Made by a program: the position numbers and the translations under genes
Notes under the pieces: generated by a model
The model's database searches: none
The model's input: only the letters and a program-made list of their open reading frames with translations
Told to the model about the DNA's origin: nothing
Shown: positions 30,659 through 42,600 of the stretch, one piece after another
Numbering within the stretch: the stretch's first letter is position 1
Layout: every line of letters starts with the position of its first letter
Source: Pseudomonas hygromyciniae
GTDB lineage: Bacteria > Pseudomonadota > Gammaproteobacteria > Pseudomonadales > Pseudomonadaceae
DNA: 64,000 nt
Assembly: GCF_016925675.1 (NCBI RefSeq)
Contig: NZ_CP070506.1
Span: forward strand, 556,501-620,500
Reading direction: 5' to 3'

Positions 30659-31410
30659 GTCTGGAAAAAATCTACGGCGTGCACGCCGTAGAAGCGTTGC
30701 TGCGTCACCATCCCAAGCGCGTCAAGCAAGTGTGGCTGGCCGAAGGTCGCAGCGAGCCGCGTGTGCAAGCGCTGGTCGAACTGGCCAACCAGAACAAGGT
30801 TGCCATCGGCCAGGCCGAGCGTCGTGAAATGGACGTGTGGGTCGAAGGCGTGCACCAGGGCGTGGTCGCGGACGTGAGTCCGAGCCAGGTCTGGGGCGAG
30901 GCGATGCTCGACGAATTGCTTGATCGCACCGAAGGCGCGCCGCTGTTGCTGGTGCTCGACGGCGTGACCGACCCGCATAACCTCGGCGCCTGCCTGCGTT
31001 CGGCGGACGCTGCCGGTGCGCTGGCGGTGATCGTGCCTAAAGACAAGTCGGCCACGTTGACGCCGGTTGTACGTAAAGTCGCCTGCGGTGCGGCGGAAGT
31101 GATTCCGCTGGTGGCCGTGACCAACCTGGCACGCACCCTGGAAAAACTCCAGCAGCGCGGCTTGTGGGTCGTGGGGACGGCGGGGGAGGCCGAGGTCAGT
31201 ATCTATGACCAGGATCTTACCGGCCCGACCATCCTGATCATGGGGGCTGAAGGCAAGGGTATGCGTCGCCTGACCCGTGAGCATTGCGACTACCTGGTGC
31301 ACTTGCCGATGGCCGGTAGCGTCAGCAGCCTCAACGTTTCAGTCGCAACGGGCGTCTGCCTGTTCGAAGCCCAGCGCCAGCGTGGCGCCAAGGCCAAGAC
31401 CAAGAAGTAA
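30655..31410 (+). CDS. rlmB: 23S rRNA 2'-O-methyltransferase RlmB
   Basis: Methylates G2251 of 23S rRNA. 251 residues. There is an N-terminal substrate-binding domain (about 1-80) and a SPOUT knot domain with DPHNLGACLRSADAAG, MGAEGKGMRRLTREHCD, and SVSSLNVSVATGVCLFE, the SAM-binding knot. It overlaps rnr by 4 bp, so the two are coupled. A REPIN follows 22 bp after the stop. Confidence 0.96.
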   Translation: MSLEKIYGVHAVEALLRHHPKRVKQVWLAEGRSEPRVQALVELANQNKVAIGQAERREMDVWVEGVHQGVVADVSPSQVWGEAMLDELLDRTEGAPLLLVLDGVTDPHNLGACLRSADAAGALAVIVPKDKSATLTPVVRKVACGAAEVIPLVAVTNLARTLEKLQQRGLWVVGTAGEAEVSIYDQDLTGPTILIMGAEGKGMRRLTREHCDYLVHLPMAGSVSSLNVSVATGVCLFEAQRQRGAKAKTKK

Positions 31411-31432
31411 TCAGGCCTGACGCAGGCCCAAA

Positions 31433-31522
31433 TGTGGGAGCGGGCTTGCTCGCGAATGCGCAGTGTCAGTCGCCATAAATGTTGGCTGGCCTAACGTATT
31501 CGCGAGCAAGCCCGCTCCCACA
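31433..31522. repeat. REPIN (TGTGGGAGC tips outward)
   Basis: Arms TGTGGGAGCGGGCTTGCTCG and the exact complement CGAGCAAGCCCGCTCCCACA, about 50 bp apart. It fills the first third of the 307-bp gap between rlmB and rpsF. Confidence 0.85.
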
Positions 31523-31569
31523 CTGGTTTTGCATCGCTTGAAAGGTTGTTCAAATAATCACCAATTGCC

Positions 31570-31598
31570 TTGCGCCCTTTCTTCCCCTTCTCTACAAT
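31570..31598 (+). promoter_or_regulatory. Probable rpsF operon promoter
   Basis: TTGCGC, 17-bp spacer, TACAAT. It would give a leader of about 110 nt before rpsF. No competing pair of boxes in this gap is as good. Confidence 0.55.
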
Positions 31599-31673
31599 TG
31601 CGCCCCTTGCCTTCCCGGCGGGCACGCATGTGCCTACCAGCGGCAAGATTCCTAAGTGTCATTCACTCCTTGT

Positions 31674-31694
31674 CTGACCGTTTTTGAGCGGCAG
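31674..31694 (+). promoter_or_regulatory. Leader hairpin before rpsF, possible S6:S18 binding site
   Basis: CTG(A)CCG and CGGCAG pair around an 8-nt loop. The hairpin ends 12 nt before the AAGGAG ribosome site of rpsF. The S6:S18 complex of many bacteria binds a CCG-bearing hairpin in its own mRNA leader. That this is the same element is inference. Confidence 0.35.
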
Positions 31695-31717
31695 GCTACA
31701 ACCCGTAAGGAGCATTC

Positions 31718-32140
31718 ATGCGTCATTACGAAATCATCTTTTTGGTCCACCCGGATCAAAGCGAGCAAGTCGGCGGCATGGTTGAGCGTTACACCAAGCT
31801 GATCGAAGAAGACGGCGGCAAAATCCACCGTCTGGAAGATTGGGGCCGTCGTCAACTGGCCTACGCAATCAACAATGTTCACAAGGCTCACTACGTGATG
31901 CTGAACGTTGAGTGCACTGGCAAGGCCCTGGCCGAGCTGGAAGACAACTTCCGCTACAACGATGCAGTGATCCGTAACCTGGTCATCCGTCGCGAAGAAG
32001 CCGTAACCGGCCAATCCGAGATGCTCAAGGCTGAAGAAAACCGCAGTGAGCGCCGTGAGCGTCGCGACCGTCCTGAGCACGAAGGCGCTGAAAGCGCTGA
32101 TAGTGATGACAGCGACAACAGCGATAACGCTGACGAGTAA
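31718..32140 (+). CDS. rpsF: 30S ribosomal protein S6
   Basis: 140 residues with the conserved start [18 protein letters not shown] and the block [17 protein letters not shown]. It binds 16S rRNA together with S18. The C-terminal 35 residues are highly charged, ending in an Asp/Ser-rich acidic tail. The ATG at 31718 follows TAAGGAG. First gene of rpsF-rpsR-DUF2232-rplI; rpsR begins 29 bp later. Confidence 0.98.
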   Translation: MRHYEIIFLVHPDQSEQVGGMVERYTKLIEEDGGKIHRLEDWGRRQLAYAINNVHKAHYVMLNVECTGKALAELEDNFRYNDAVIRNLVIRREEAVTGQSEMLKAEENRSERRERRDRPEHEGAESADSDDSDNSDNADE

Positions 32141-32169
32141 TCCACGGACCTTATTAAGGAGCCTATCAA

Positions 32170-32400
32170 ATGGCACGTTTCTTCCGTCGTCGTAAGTTTT
32201 GCCGCTTCACCGCTGAAGAAGTGAAGGAGATCGACTACAAAGATCTCAACACTCTGAAAGCCTACGTATCCGAGACCGGCAAAATTGTTCCAAGCCGTAT
32301 CACCGGTACCAAAGCTCGTTATCAGCGTCAGCTGGCCACCGCTATCAAGCGCGCCCGCTTCCTGGCCCTGCTGGCCTACACCGACAGCCACGGCCGCTGA
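32170..32400 (+). CDS. rpsR: 30S ribosomal protein S18
   Basis: 76 residues, beginning [18 protein letters not shown] and containing [18 protein letters not shown], the RNA-binding core. Its length is as in other gammaproteobacteria. The ribosome site is AAGGAG. It lies between rpsF and a membrane protein gene. Confidence 0.98.
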   Translation: MARFFRRRKFCRFTAEEVKEIDYKDLNTLKAYVSETGKIVPSRITGTKARYQRQLATAIKRARFLALLAYTDSHGR

Positions 32401-32436
32401 GACCGGGCAGTCGACAAGTAGTAAGGGATTGAATGC

Positions 32437-33330
32437 ATGCGCGCCTTAGCTGAGTTCATCATGCGCGGTCGTGTGCAGGCCACTCTGGTAGTGGCTGGAT
32501 GTGCAGCATTGCCGTTGTTGTATTGGTTGGGTGCTGCCGCAGGAAGCCTTGTGCTGCTGCGGCGCGGTTTGAAGGACGCCCTTGGCGTTCTTGCCCTGGG
32601 GTTGCTGCCGGCCTTGATCTGGTGGCTGCAATTCGACGATCCGCGGGTACTTCTGGTACTGCTGGGGTCTTCGAGCCTTGCGTTGGTTCTGCGCGCAAGT
32701 GAGTCCTGGGTCCGTACGCTGCTGGTCAGCGTGGCATTGGGATTGGTGTATTCAGTGGTGCTTGGCGCGGCTTTCCGCCCGCAAATCGAGGCGCTGTCGC
32801 AGGAGTTGGTAAAAATCCTGCCACTGGCTCTCGGGGATCTCTACCAGCAATTGTCGGTAGATGAGCGAGCGCGCATGGCCACGCTGATTGCCCCGGTCCT
32901 TACCGGCCTGATAGCGGCACTGTTGCAGATCGTCAGTGTGCTGAGCCTGATTCTTGGGCGCTACTGGCAGGCGTTGTTGTATAACCCGGGCGGTTTTGGT
33001 CGCGAGTTTCGCAGTATCAGAATCCCCGCAGGACCAGCGATGTTGCTGCTGGCGTGCATGCTTGTAGGGCCGAACTTCGGCTCGCAAATGGCCATGTTGA
33101 CGCCGTTGTGCAGCGTACCGCTGGTGATTGCCGGACTGGCCCTGATGCACGGGCTGGTGGCGCAAAAGCGCCTGGCCAAGTTCTGGCTGGTGGGGTTGTA
33201 CGTGACGCTGTTGCTGTTTATGCAACTGATCTATCCGTTACTCGTGGTCTTGGCCATTGTCGACGGCCTGATTGATTTTCGCGGTCGTCTGGCGCCGAAA
33301 GACGCCGATAACGCGAACGGTGAAGGTTAA
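32437..33330 (+). CDS. DUF2232-type membrane protein
   Basis: 297 residues and about seven or eight hydrophobic helices over the whole length, with a short charged C-terminus. It belongs to the membrane-protein family found between rpsR and rplI in Pseudomonas (DUF2232, related to YybS). Function is not known. The ATG at 32437 follows AAGGGA. An overlapping ATG at 32433 is in another frame. It starts 36 bp after rpsR and ends 18 bp before rplI, so it is co-transcribed with ribosomal protein genes. Confidence 0.85.
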   Translation: MRALAEFIMRGRVQATLVVAGCAALPLLYWLGAAAGSLVLLRRGLKDALGVLALGLLPALIWWLQFDDPRVLLVLLGSSSLALVLRASESWVRTLLVSVALGLVYSVVLGAAFRPQIEALSQELVKILPLALGDLYQQLSVDERARMATLIAPVLTGLIAALLQIVSVLSLILGRYWQALLYNPGGFGREFRSIRIPAGPAMLLLACMLVGPNFGSQMAMLTPLCSVPLVIAGLALMHGLVAQKRLAKFWLVGLYVTLLLFMQLIYPLLVVLAIVDGLIDFRGRLAPKDADNANGEG

Positions 33331-33348
33331 AAGTTAGAGGATTTTCAC

Positions 33349-33795
33349 ATGCAACTGATCCTTCTGGAAAAAGTCGCCAACCTGGGCAACCTGGGCGACA
33401 AAGTAAACGTTAAGGCCGGCTACGGTCGTAACTACCTGCTGCCATACGGCAAAGCTACCGCTGCAACCGCTGCCAACCTGGCTGCGTTTGAAGAGCGTCG
33501 CGCTGAGCTGGAAAAAGCTGCAGCAGACAAGAAAGCTTCGGCTGAAACCCGTGCTGCCCAACTGGCCGAGCTGGAAGTGACTATCACTGCCACCGCTGGC
33601 GACGAAGGCAAGCTGTTCGGTTCGATCGGTACTCACGACATCGCTGACGCACTGACCGCCTCCGGCGTTGAAGTGCAGAAGAGCGAAGTTCGTCTGCCGA
33701 ACGGCACCATCCGCAACGTAGGCGAATTCGACGTAGCCGTGCACCTGCACGCTGAAGTTGAAGCCACCGTACGCGTTGTCGTGGTAGCAGCTTAA
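33349..33795 (+). CDS. rplI: 50S ribosomal protein L9
   Basis: 148 residues. The N-terminal RNA-binding domain reads [19 protein letters not shown] and [13 protein letters not shown], followed by a long connecting helix (about 45-75) and a C-terminal domain with [14 protein letters not shown]. The ATG follows AGAGGA. A terminator lies about 50 bp after the stop. Confidence 0.98.
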   Translation: MQLILLEKVANLGNLGDKVNVKAGYGRNYLLPYGKATAATAANLAAFEERRAELEKAAADKKASAETRAAQLAELEVTITATAGDEGKLFGSIGTHDIADALTASGVEVQKSEVRLPNGTIRNVGEFDVAVHLHAEVEATVRVVVVAA

Positions 33796-33842
33796 GAAGC
33801 ACCTAACTGACTGGCACCTCGCGTGTCAGCCAGTTAACATCG

Positions 33843-33873
33843 GGCACGATCCTGTTTACAGGTCGTGCCTTTT
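33843..33873 (+). terminator. Intrinsic terminator after rplI
   Basis: Stem GGCACGA-T-CCTG / CAGG-TCGTGCC with one bulged T and loop TTTA, followed by TTTTG and five T. It separates the ribosomal protein operon from dnaB. Confidence 0.75.
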
Positions 33874-33905
33874 GTTTTTCTACACACCCCTAATTCCAAG
33901 TGGCC

Positions 33906-35303
33906 ATGAACGATATTTCAGCTCCTGAGCAATACGATCTGCAAACCGCTGCCCTGAAGGTGCCGCCGCATTCCATCGAGGCCGAACAGGCCGTGCTCGG
34001 TGGCTTGATGCTGGACAACAACGCCTGGGAACGCGTGCTCGATCAAGTCTCGGACGGTGACTTCTATCGCCATGACCACCGCCTGATCTTTCGCGCCATT
34101 GCCAAGCTGGCCGACCAGAACTCACCGATCGACGTGGTGACCCTGGCCGAGCAACTGGACAAGGAAGGCCAGACCTCACAAGTCGGCGGCCTCGGCTACC
34201 TCGGTGAATTGGCAAAGAACACGCCATCCGTCGCCAACATCAAGGCCTACGCCCAAATCGTGCGCGAGCGGGCGACCCTGCGCCAGTTGATCGGTATCAG
34301 CACCGAAATTGCCGACAGCGCCTTCAACCCCGAAGGCCGCACCGCCGCCGAGATCCTCGACGAAGCCGAGCGCCAGATCTTCCAGATTGCCGAAGCCCGC
34401 CCGAAAACCGGCGGCCCGGTCAGCGTCAACGACCTGTTGACCAAGGCTATCGACCGCATCGACACCTTGTTCAATACCGATAACGCCATCACCGGCATCT
34501 CCACCGGCTACACCGACCTCGACGAGAAGACCAGCGGCCTGCAGCCGTCCGACCTGATCATCGTCGCCGGCCGTCCATCCATGGGTAAAACCACCTTTGC
34601 GATGAACCTGGTGGAAAACGCCGTGTTGCGTAGCGACAAGGCCGTTCTGGTGTACTCCCTGGAGATGCCAGGCGAATCGCTGATCATGCGTATGCTTTCC
34701 TCGTTGGGGCGGATCGACCAGACCAAGGTGCGTGCCGGTCGTCTGGAAGACGACGATTGGCCGCGCCTGACCTCGGCGGTCAACCTGCTCAACGACCGCA
34801 AGCTGTTCATCGACGACACCGCCGGTATCAGCCCCTCCGAGATGCGGGCGCGTACCCGGCGCCTGGTGCGTGAGCACGGCGACATCGCCCTGATCATGAT
34901 CGACTACCTGCAGTTGATGCAGATCCCTGGCTCCAGCGGTGATAACCGCACCAACGAGATTTCCGAAATCTCCCGTTCCCTCAAAGCCCTGGCCAAGGAA
35001 TTCAACTGCCCGGTGGTGGCCTTGTCCCAGCTCAACCGTTCCCTGGAGCAACGTCCAAACAAGCGCCCGGTGAACTCCGACTTGCGGGAATCCGGAGCGA
35101 TCGAGCAGGATGCCGACGTGATCATGTTCGTGTACCGCGACGAGGTGTATCACCCCGAGACCGAGCACAAAGGTATTGCCGAAATCATCATCGGCAAGCA
35201 GCGGAACGGGCCGATCGGCTTTATCCGCCTGGCGTTCATCGGTAAGTACACGCGCTTCGAGAACCTGGCGCCGGGCAGCTACAACTTCGACGACGACGAA
35301 TAA
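33906..35303 (+). CDS. dnaB: Replicative DNA helicase DnaB
   Basis: Hexameric helicase of the replication fork. 465 residues from the ATG at 33906 (MNDISAPEQYD). A GTG two codons earlier is possible. The N-terminal primase-contact domain (about 20-120) and a linker are followed by the RecA-like motor. Walker A is AGRPSMGKTTFAMN, with IMIDYLQLM as Walker B, and PVVALSQLNRSLEQR and DADVIMFVYRDE also present. No intein is present. A REPIN follows 11 bp after the stop. Confidence 0.97.
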   Translation: MNDISAPEQYDLQTAALKVPPHSIEAEQAVLGGLMLDNNAWERVLDQVSDGDFYRHDHRLIFRAIAKLADQNSPIDVVTLAEQLDKEGQTSQVGGLGYLGELAKNTPSVANIKAYAQIVRERATLRQLIGISTEIADSAFNPEGRTAAEILDEAERQIFQIAEARPKTGGPVSVNDLLTKAIDRIDTLFNTDNAITGISTGYTDLDEKTSGLQPSDLIIVAGRPSMGKTTFAMNLVENAVLRSDKAVLVYSLEMPGESLIMRMLSSLGRIDQTKVRAGRLEDDDWPRLTSAVNLLNDRKLFIDDTAGISPSEMRARTRRLVREHGDIALIMIDYLQLMQIPGSSGDNRTNEISEISRSLKALAKEFNCPVVALSQLNRSLEQRPNKRPVNSDLRESGAIEQDADVIMFVYRDEVYHPETEHKGIAEIIIGKQRNGPIGFIRLAFIGKYTRFENLAPGSYNFDDDE

Positions 35304-35314
35304 GCGCCATCCAA

Positions 35315-35404
35315 TGTGGGAGCGGGCTTGCTCGCGAAGGCGGTGTGTCAGTCAATATATCGACTGACTGATCCGCCGCTTTCGCGAGCAAGCTCGCTCC
35401 CACA
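35315..35404. repeat. REPIN (TGTGGGAGC tips outward)
   Basis: Arms TGTGGGAGCGGGCTTGCTCG and CGAGCAAGCTCGCTCCCACA with inner GGCGG / CCGCC. It lies between dnaB and the YgiQ gene, which read the same way. Confidence 0.85.
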
Positions 35405-35522
35405 TTGAAAATGTATTCACAATTCAGGGCAGTCCACAATTCCTACCATTACCGTCGGAATTGGTCAAAATTTGTGCTATATTCCGCGCCCGCGATTTTT
35501 CATCTCAACACCGGTCACCGTC

Positions 35523-37826
<2,304 letters not shown>

Positions 37827-37843
37827 TCGCAGCCTGAACATGC

Positions 37844-37872
37844 AAAACGCCAGCCTCGTGCTGGCGTTTTGC
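37844..37872 (+). terminator. Intrinsic terminator after the YgiQ gene
   Basis: Perfect 11-bp stem AAAACGCCAGC / GCTGGCGTTTT around CTCGT, with T residues at the end. It is 18 bp after the stop. Confidence 0.85.
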
Positions 37873-37919
37873 TTTCTAGCGGGTGGGGGACCTGTTTGTT
37901 AAGGTGGCGCCCATTGAAT

Positions 37920-38009
37920 CGCCTTCGCGAGCAAGCCCGCTCCCACATTCGACCGCATTCTCATGCTGGAACTCGGTCAACTGTGGGAGCGGGCTTGCTC
38001 GCGAAGGCG
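37920..38009. repeat. REPIN, CGCCTTCGCGAGC tips outward
   Basis: Left arm CGCCTTCGCGAGCAAGCCCG, right arm the complement ending GCTCGCGAAGGCG. The tips and inner ends are swapped compared with the copies at 1061, 31433 or 35315. The central loop (GACCGCATTC ... GGAACTCGGTCAA) resembles that of the copy at 62274. Confidence 0.8.
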
Positions 38010-38047
38010 CCAGTTCAGACATCACCTATTTCAAGGAAGAACACCCC

Positions 38048-38968
38048 ATGAGCAACCCCCTGCTCAACATCGGCATGGACTCCAACCGCTCCCAGTTCAT
38101 GGCACGCCAGCGCATCGAAAGCCAAATCAACCTGCCACGCCTGTTCGCAGCCATCGACGCTGACCCCGGCATTGTCGGCGCGGGGGTGGTGTATATCGAC
38201 GCTGACTTCAATGTCATTACCCTGCGCGAGTTCAAGCCGATCTGCAGCATCAAGCCCAAGCGCATCATTTTGCGTGAGGCGCAGAAGTACATTGCGCCGA
38301 CGCAGTTTGCCCATCATGTCGTGAGCAATCCTCGAGAATCCCGACTGATTGGCGAAGCCGTAAATACCGGTGTCTCCTGCTTGGGCGCTGTCATCAGTTG
38401 GGCTGCAATCGCCAGTGGAACAATTCTGGTGCCTTTCAGTGGCGGCGCCAGTTCCGTCATCGTTGTGGTGGGATATGCGGCTGCCGGTGCAAGTTTGCTT
38501 CAGTGTTTCAACGGCATTGCCCGAACAGCGCTGGAGGTCGCCAAACCTGAGGTAAAGGATTGGCTCGACAGTGAGGGCTGGTACCAGAATGCTTCCATTG
38601 TGCTGGACGCAGTATCACTGGCAGGCGTGAGCGCTTCGACCCTGACGACGGTCAAGCTGGTCAGGGCCGCCAAAGCATCGACGGGCAAGAGCCTGCGTGA
38701 CGTGCTTCGAGGGTTGAATCGCCAGGAAAGAGCCAAGCTCACGAAAGAGCTACTCAGCATCAACCATCCCAGCTTGACTGCGAAGATGCTCAAATTGAAG
38801 CAGGCGTCGGGTGAACTCACCAAGCGTTTTACCCCTACGCAGCTCAAGCACAGCACCACTACCCAGATCAAAGACGTCCTGGGCGCAAGCATAGGGTTTG
38901 GCGGGAGTGCGTACTCCGGAAACGTCAATACCATCGCGATAGGGTTGTACGAGGAAATAAACGAATGA
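38048..38968 (+). CDS. Unrecognised protein with hydrophobic hairpin; toxin-like candidate
   Basis: 306 residues from the ATG at 38048 behind AAGGAAG; a longer frame upstream crosses the REPIN and is not credible. I do not recognise a catalytic family. Residues 1-100 are soluble and mixed. Residues 104-152 form two hydrophobic, Gly/Ala/Ser-rich stretches joined by PFSGGAS. Another hydrophobic stretch spans about 177-204, then basic helices, then a Gly-rich end (SIGFGGSAYSG). There is no signal peptide. The stop overlaps the next gene by 4 bp. The layout fits a membrane-inserting effector with a downstream immunity protein, but no delivery marker (PAAR, Rhs, MIX) is present. Function is inference only. 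Confidence 0.75.
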   Translation: MSNPLLNIGMDSNRSQFMARQRIESQINLPRLFAAIDADPGIVGAGVVYIDADFNVITLREFKPICSIKPKRIILREAQKYIAPTQFAHHVVSNPRESRLIGEAVNTGVSCLGAVISWAAIASGTILVPFSGGASSVIVVVGYAAAGASLLQCFNGIARTALEVAKPEVKDWLDSEGWYQNASIVLDAVSLAGVSASTLTTVKLVRAAKASTGKSLRDVLRGLNRQERAKLTKELLSINHPSLTAKMLKLKQASGELTKRFTPTQLKHSTTTQIKDVLGASIGFGGSAYSGNVNTIAIGLYEEINE

Positions 38969-39423
38969 ACGAGTTAATGACGCTACGCGACTTTTTCAGG
39001 CAATACTTTCTGACGTTTATGGGCGGCGTATTTGCTGCGTGTTTTTCGTTGGCATTGGCTGTGGCGCTGGCGTTCGTCACTTATTTTCGTGATGTGCCGC
39101 TGGATCAAGTGGGGCTCAAGATCATGTTGGTCGGGGCGCTGCTCATTCTGTTGACGGTCCATAGCAACTTTATGATTTTGCGGGGCCGACCCTCCTGGGT
39201 TTGGGTGATGGTCGGTATCTACCTCGCCTGTCTAGTGTTTGTAGTTCCAATGGTTCAGTACCCGCCTCATAAAGTTCTCTACGGGTTGGCGCTGTTATTC
39301 CCACTCCTTGGATTGTTGATACTTAACAGCAAGGTCCAACGAGAGATGCGTACAAAACTCGTTGGAATCCGTCGCATTCGGCAGTCTGTCAAATCAACGG
39401 CTAGATCGAGTAGTCGCATGTGA
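38965..39423 (+). CDS. Four-helix inner-membrane protein; immunity-like candidate
   Basis: 152 residues. There are four hydrophobic helices at about 15-40, 50-70, 77-97 and 103-120, short loops, and a basic C-terminal tail (KVQREMRTKL, IRRIRQSVK) that should lie in the cytosol. I do not recognise the family. The ATG overlaps the stop of the preceding gene (ATGA), so the two are translationally coupled. G+C is clearly low: 28 of 60 bases at 39001-39060, against 42 of 60 at 40021-40060 and the rest of that line in the next gene. This suggests recent transfer. Small multi-helix proteins paired this way often protect against pore-forming toxins (inference). Confidence 0.75.
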   Translation: MNELMTLRDFFRQYFLTFMGGVFAACFSLALAVALAFVTYFRDVPLDQVGLKIMLVGALLILLTVHSNFMILRGRPSWVWVMVGIYLACLVFVVPMVQYPPHKVLYGLALLFPLLGLLILNSKVQREMRTKLVGIRRIRQSVKSTARSSSRM

Positions 39424-39607
39424 AGGCGTCGCCTTCGATAACCGGTTTTATCGCAACGCGCAAAAAGCGTTGACTGGGTAGATTCACCACTGCGCCCCGC
39501 ACTTGCGCCACAAATATGTGCAACCCTCGCACCACGGCGTTCACTCTCGCGCCGTTTTGGTGCTGTACTGCACCGGGTCCTTCGATAAAGCGTAATGACC
39601 GCCGCTC

Positions 39608-39622
39608 TGGCATAAGTCTTGC
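39608..39622 (+). promoter_or_regulatory. Sigma-54-type promoter of the transglutaminase module
   Basis: TGGCATA-AGTC-TTGC: the -24 GG and -12 GC are 10 bases apart as required, and 9 of 11 consensus bases match. It is 38 bp before the GTG start and 185 bp after the preceding stop, so it would serve the three genes from 39661. Confidence 0.65.
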
Positions 39623-39660
39623 GCGCTTTGTTTCCATGCCCTGGCTCGCAGGAGGCCGCC

Positions 39661-42600
39661 GTGTCGATTCATGTCGCGTTGCACCACGTTACGCATTACC
39701 GCTACGACCGTGCGGTGGAGCTTGGCCCGCAGATCGTGCGCCTGCGCCCGGCGGCTCATAGCCGCACGCGGATCCTGTCCTATGCGCTGAAGGTGCTGCC
39801 CGAGCAGCACTTCATCAATTGGCAGCAAGACCCCCAGGGCAATTACCTGGCGCGCCTGGTGTTCCCGGAAAAAACCGATGAGCTGCGCATCGAAGTCGAC
39901 CTGGTGGCTGAGATGGCGGTGTTCAACCCGTTCGACTTTTTCCTTGAGCCCTACGCCGAAAAAATCCCTTTCAGCTACGCCGCCGATGAGCAACGCGAGC
40001 TGGCGCCGTACCTGGAAACCCTGGCGCTGACGCCACAATTCGCCGCGTATCTGGCCGCTATCGACCGCACGCCGCTGCCGGCCGTGGATTTTCTGGTCGG
40101 CCTCAACCAGCGCCTGGCGGCGGATATTGGCTACCTGATCCGCATGGAGCCGGGCGTGCAAACCCCGGAATTCACCCTGGAAAACGCCTCCGGCTCGTGC
40201 CGCGACTCGGCCTGGCTGCTCGTGCAATTGCTGCGCAACCTGGGCTTGGCGGCGCGGTTTGTCTCCGGTTATCTGATCCAGCTCACCGCCGACGTCAAGG
40301 CCCTCGACGGCCCGTCCGGCACTGAAGTGGACTTCACCGACTTGCACGCCTGGTGCGAGGTGTATTTGCCCGGCGCCGGCTGGATTGGCCTGGATGCCAC
40401 CTCCGGTCTGTTCGCCGGTGAAGGGCATATCCCGTTGGCCTGCAGTCCCGATCCATCGTCCGCCGCCCCGATCAGTGGGCTGGTAGAACCCTGCGAGTGC
40501 GAATTTACCCACGAAATGTCGGTGGAGCGCATCTGGGAAGCCCCCCGGGTGACTAAGCCCTACACCGAAGAGCAATGGCTGGCGATCCAGGCCCTGGGCC
40601 GGCAGATCGACGGCGACCTGCTCAAGGACGATGTGCGCCTGACCATGGGCGGCGAGCCGACGTTCGTTTCCATCGACGACCCCGACGGTGCCGAATGGAA
40701 CACCGCCGCCCTCGGCCCGGACAAGCGTCGGCTGTCTGCCGAGTTGTTCCAGCGCATGCGCAAGCACTACGCGCCCAAGGGCCTGGTGCATTTCGGCCAA
40801 GGCAAGTGGTACCCCGGCGAGCAACTGCCGCGTTGGTCGCTCAATTGCCATTGGCGCCGCGATGGCGTGCCGGTCTGGCACAACGACGCGTTGATTGCCG
40901 ACGAGCAGCAAGACTACGGCGCTGATGACGTGATGGCCGGGCGCTTCCTGGCGAGCATTGCCGAGCGCCTGAAACTCTCCGCGCGCTTTGTGTTCCCGGC
41001 CTTCGAGGACAATTTTTACTACCTGTGGCGCGAAGGTGCCTTGCCGCAGAACGTCAGCGCCCAGGATTCGCGCCTGGACGATGAGCTGGAGCGCGAGCGC
41101 CTGCGCAAGGTGTTCAGTCAGGGCCTGGATAAAGTCATCGGCCATGTGCTGCCCCTGGCGCGCACGGCGGCCAACGATCGCTGGCAGAGTGGCCGTTGGT
41201 ACCTGCGCGACACCCATTGCCGGCTGGTACCGGGTGACTCGCCGCTGGGCTATCGCTTGCCCCTGGCCTCACAGCCTTGGGTGACGGCGGCAGACTACCC
41301 CTTTGTGCATCCGATCGACCCCAATCAGGACCTGCCGGAGCTGCCCTTCACCGCGCCAGCGCCTGGCGAGCCCGCCGCCATCGACGAGCGTGTGCCCAAG
41401 GTCGACGAGTCCGCCGACTGGCTGACCCGTACCGCGTTGTGTGCCGAAGCGCGAGGGGGGCGGCTCTACCTGTTCATGCCGCCCCTGGAGCGGGTCGAGG
41501 ACTACCTGGAACTGGTGGCCGCCATCGAGGCCACCGCCCAGGAACTGCATTGCCCGGTGCTGCTGGAAGGCTACGAACCGCCGAGCGATCCACGCCTGAG
41601 CAACTTCCGCGTCACGCCCGACCCAGGCGTGATCGAAGTCAACGTGCAGCCATCGACAACCTGGGATGAATTGGTGGAACGCACCGAGTTCCTCTATGAA
41701 GAAGCCCGGCAAACTCGCCTGACCACCGAAAAATTCATGATCGACGGGCGCCACACTGGCACCGGCGGCGGCAACCACTTCGTGCTGGGCGGCGCCACGC
41801 CCAAGGATTCGCCGTTCCTGCGCCGCCCGGACCTGCTGCGCAGCCTGATCAGCTACTGGCACAACCACCCGTCCTTGTCGTACCTGTTTTCCGGGCTATT
41901 TATCGGCCCGACCTCCCAGGCACCGCGGGTGGATGAGGCGCGCAACGATGCGCTGTATGAGCTGGAAATCGCCTTCGCGCAGATGCCCGCGCCGGGCGAG
42001 GAATGCCCGCCGTGGCTGGTGGACCGCTTGCTGCGCAACCTGCTGATCGACGTTACCGGCAACACCCACCGCGCCGAGTTTTGCATCGACAAGCTCTACT
42101 CCCCCGACGGCGCCACCGGCCGCCTGGGCCTGCTGGAGCTGCGCGCTTTTGAGATGCCGCCTCACGCACGCATGAGCCTGACCCAGCAGTTGCTATTGCG
42201 AGCCCTAGTGGCGCGCTTCTGGCGTGAGCCCTACGCACCGCCAAAGCTGGCGCGCTGGGGCACGGAGCTGCACGACCGGTTCCTGCTGCCGCACTTTATC
42301 GAGCAGGACTTTGCCGACGTGATCGTCGAACTCAACGCGGCCGGTTATCCGCTGCGTGCCGAATGGTTTGCCGCACACCTGGAGTTCCGTTTTCCCAAGG
42401 TGGGCGACTATGCCGTCAGCGGCATCGAGCTGGAACTGCGCCAGGCCCTGGAGCCCTGGCATGTGCTGGGCGAGGAGGGCGCGGCGGGCGGCACGGTGCG
42501 CTATGTGGATTCATCCCTTGAGCGTTTGCAGGTGAAACTCAGCGGCTTGCCACCCCAGCGCTATGTGCTGACCTGCAACGGCGTGGCCGTGCCGCTGCAC

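Noticed and set aside
37883..38047. A 55-codon N-terminal extension of the toxin-like protein
   Set aside because: The extension translates the REPIN; the ATG at 38048 has a good ribosome site.
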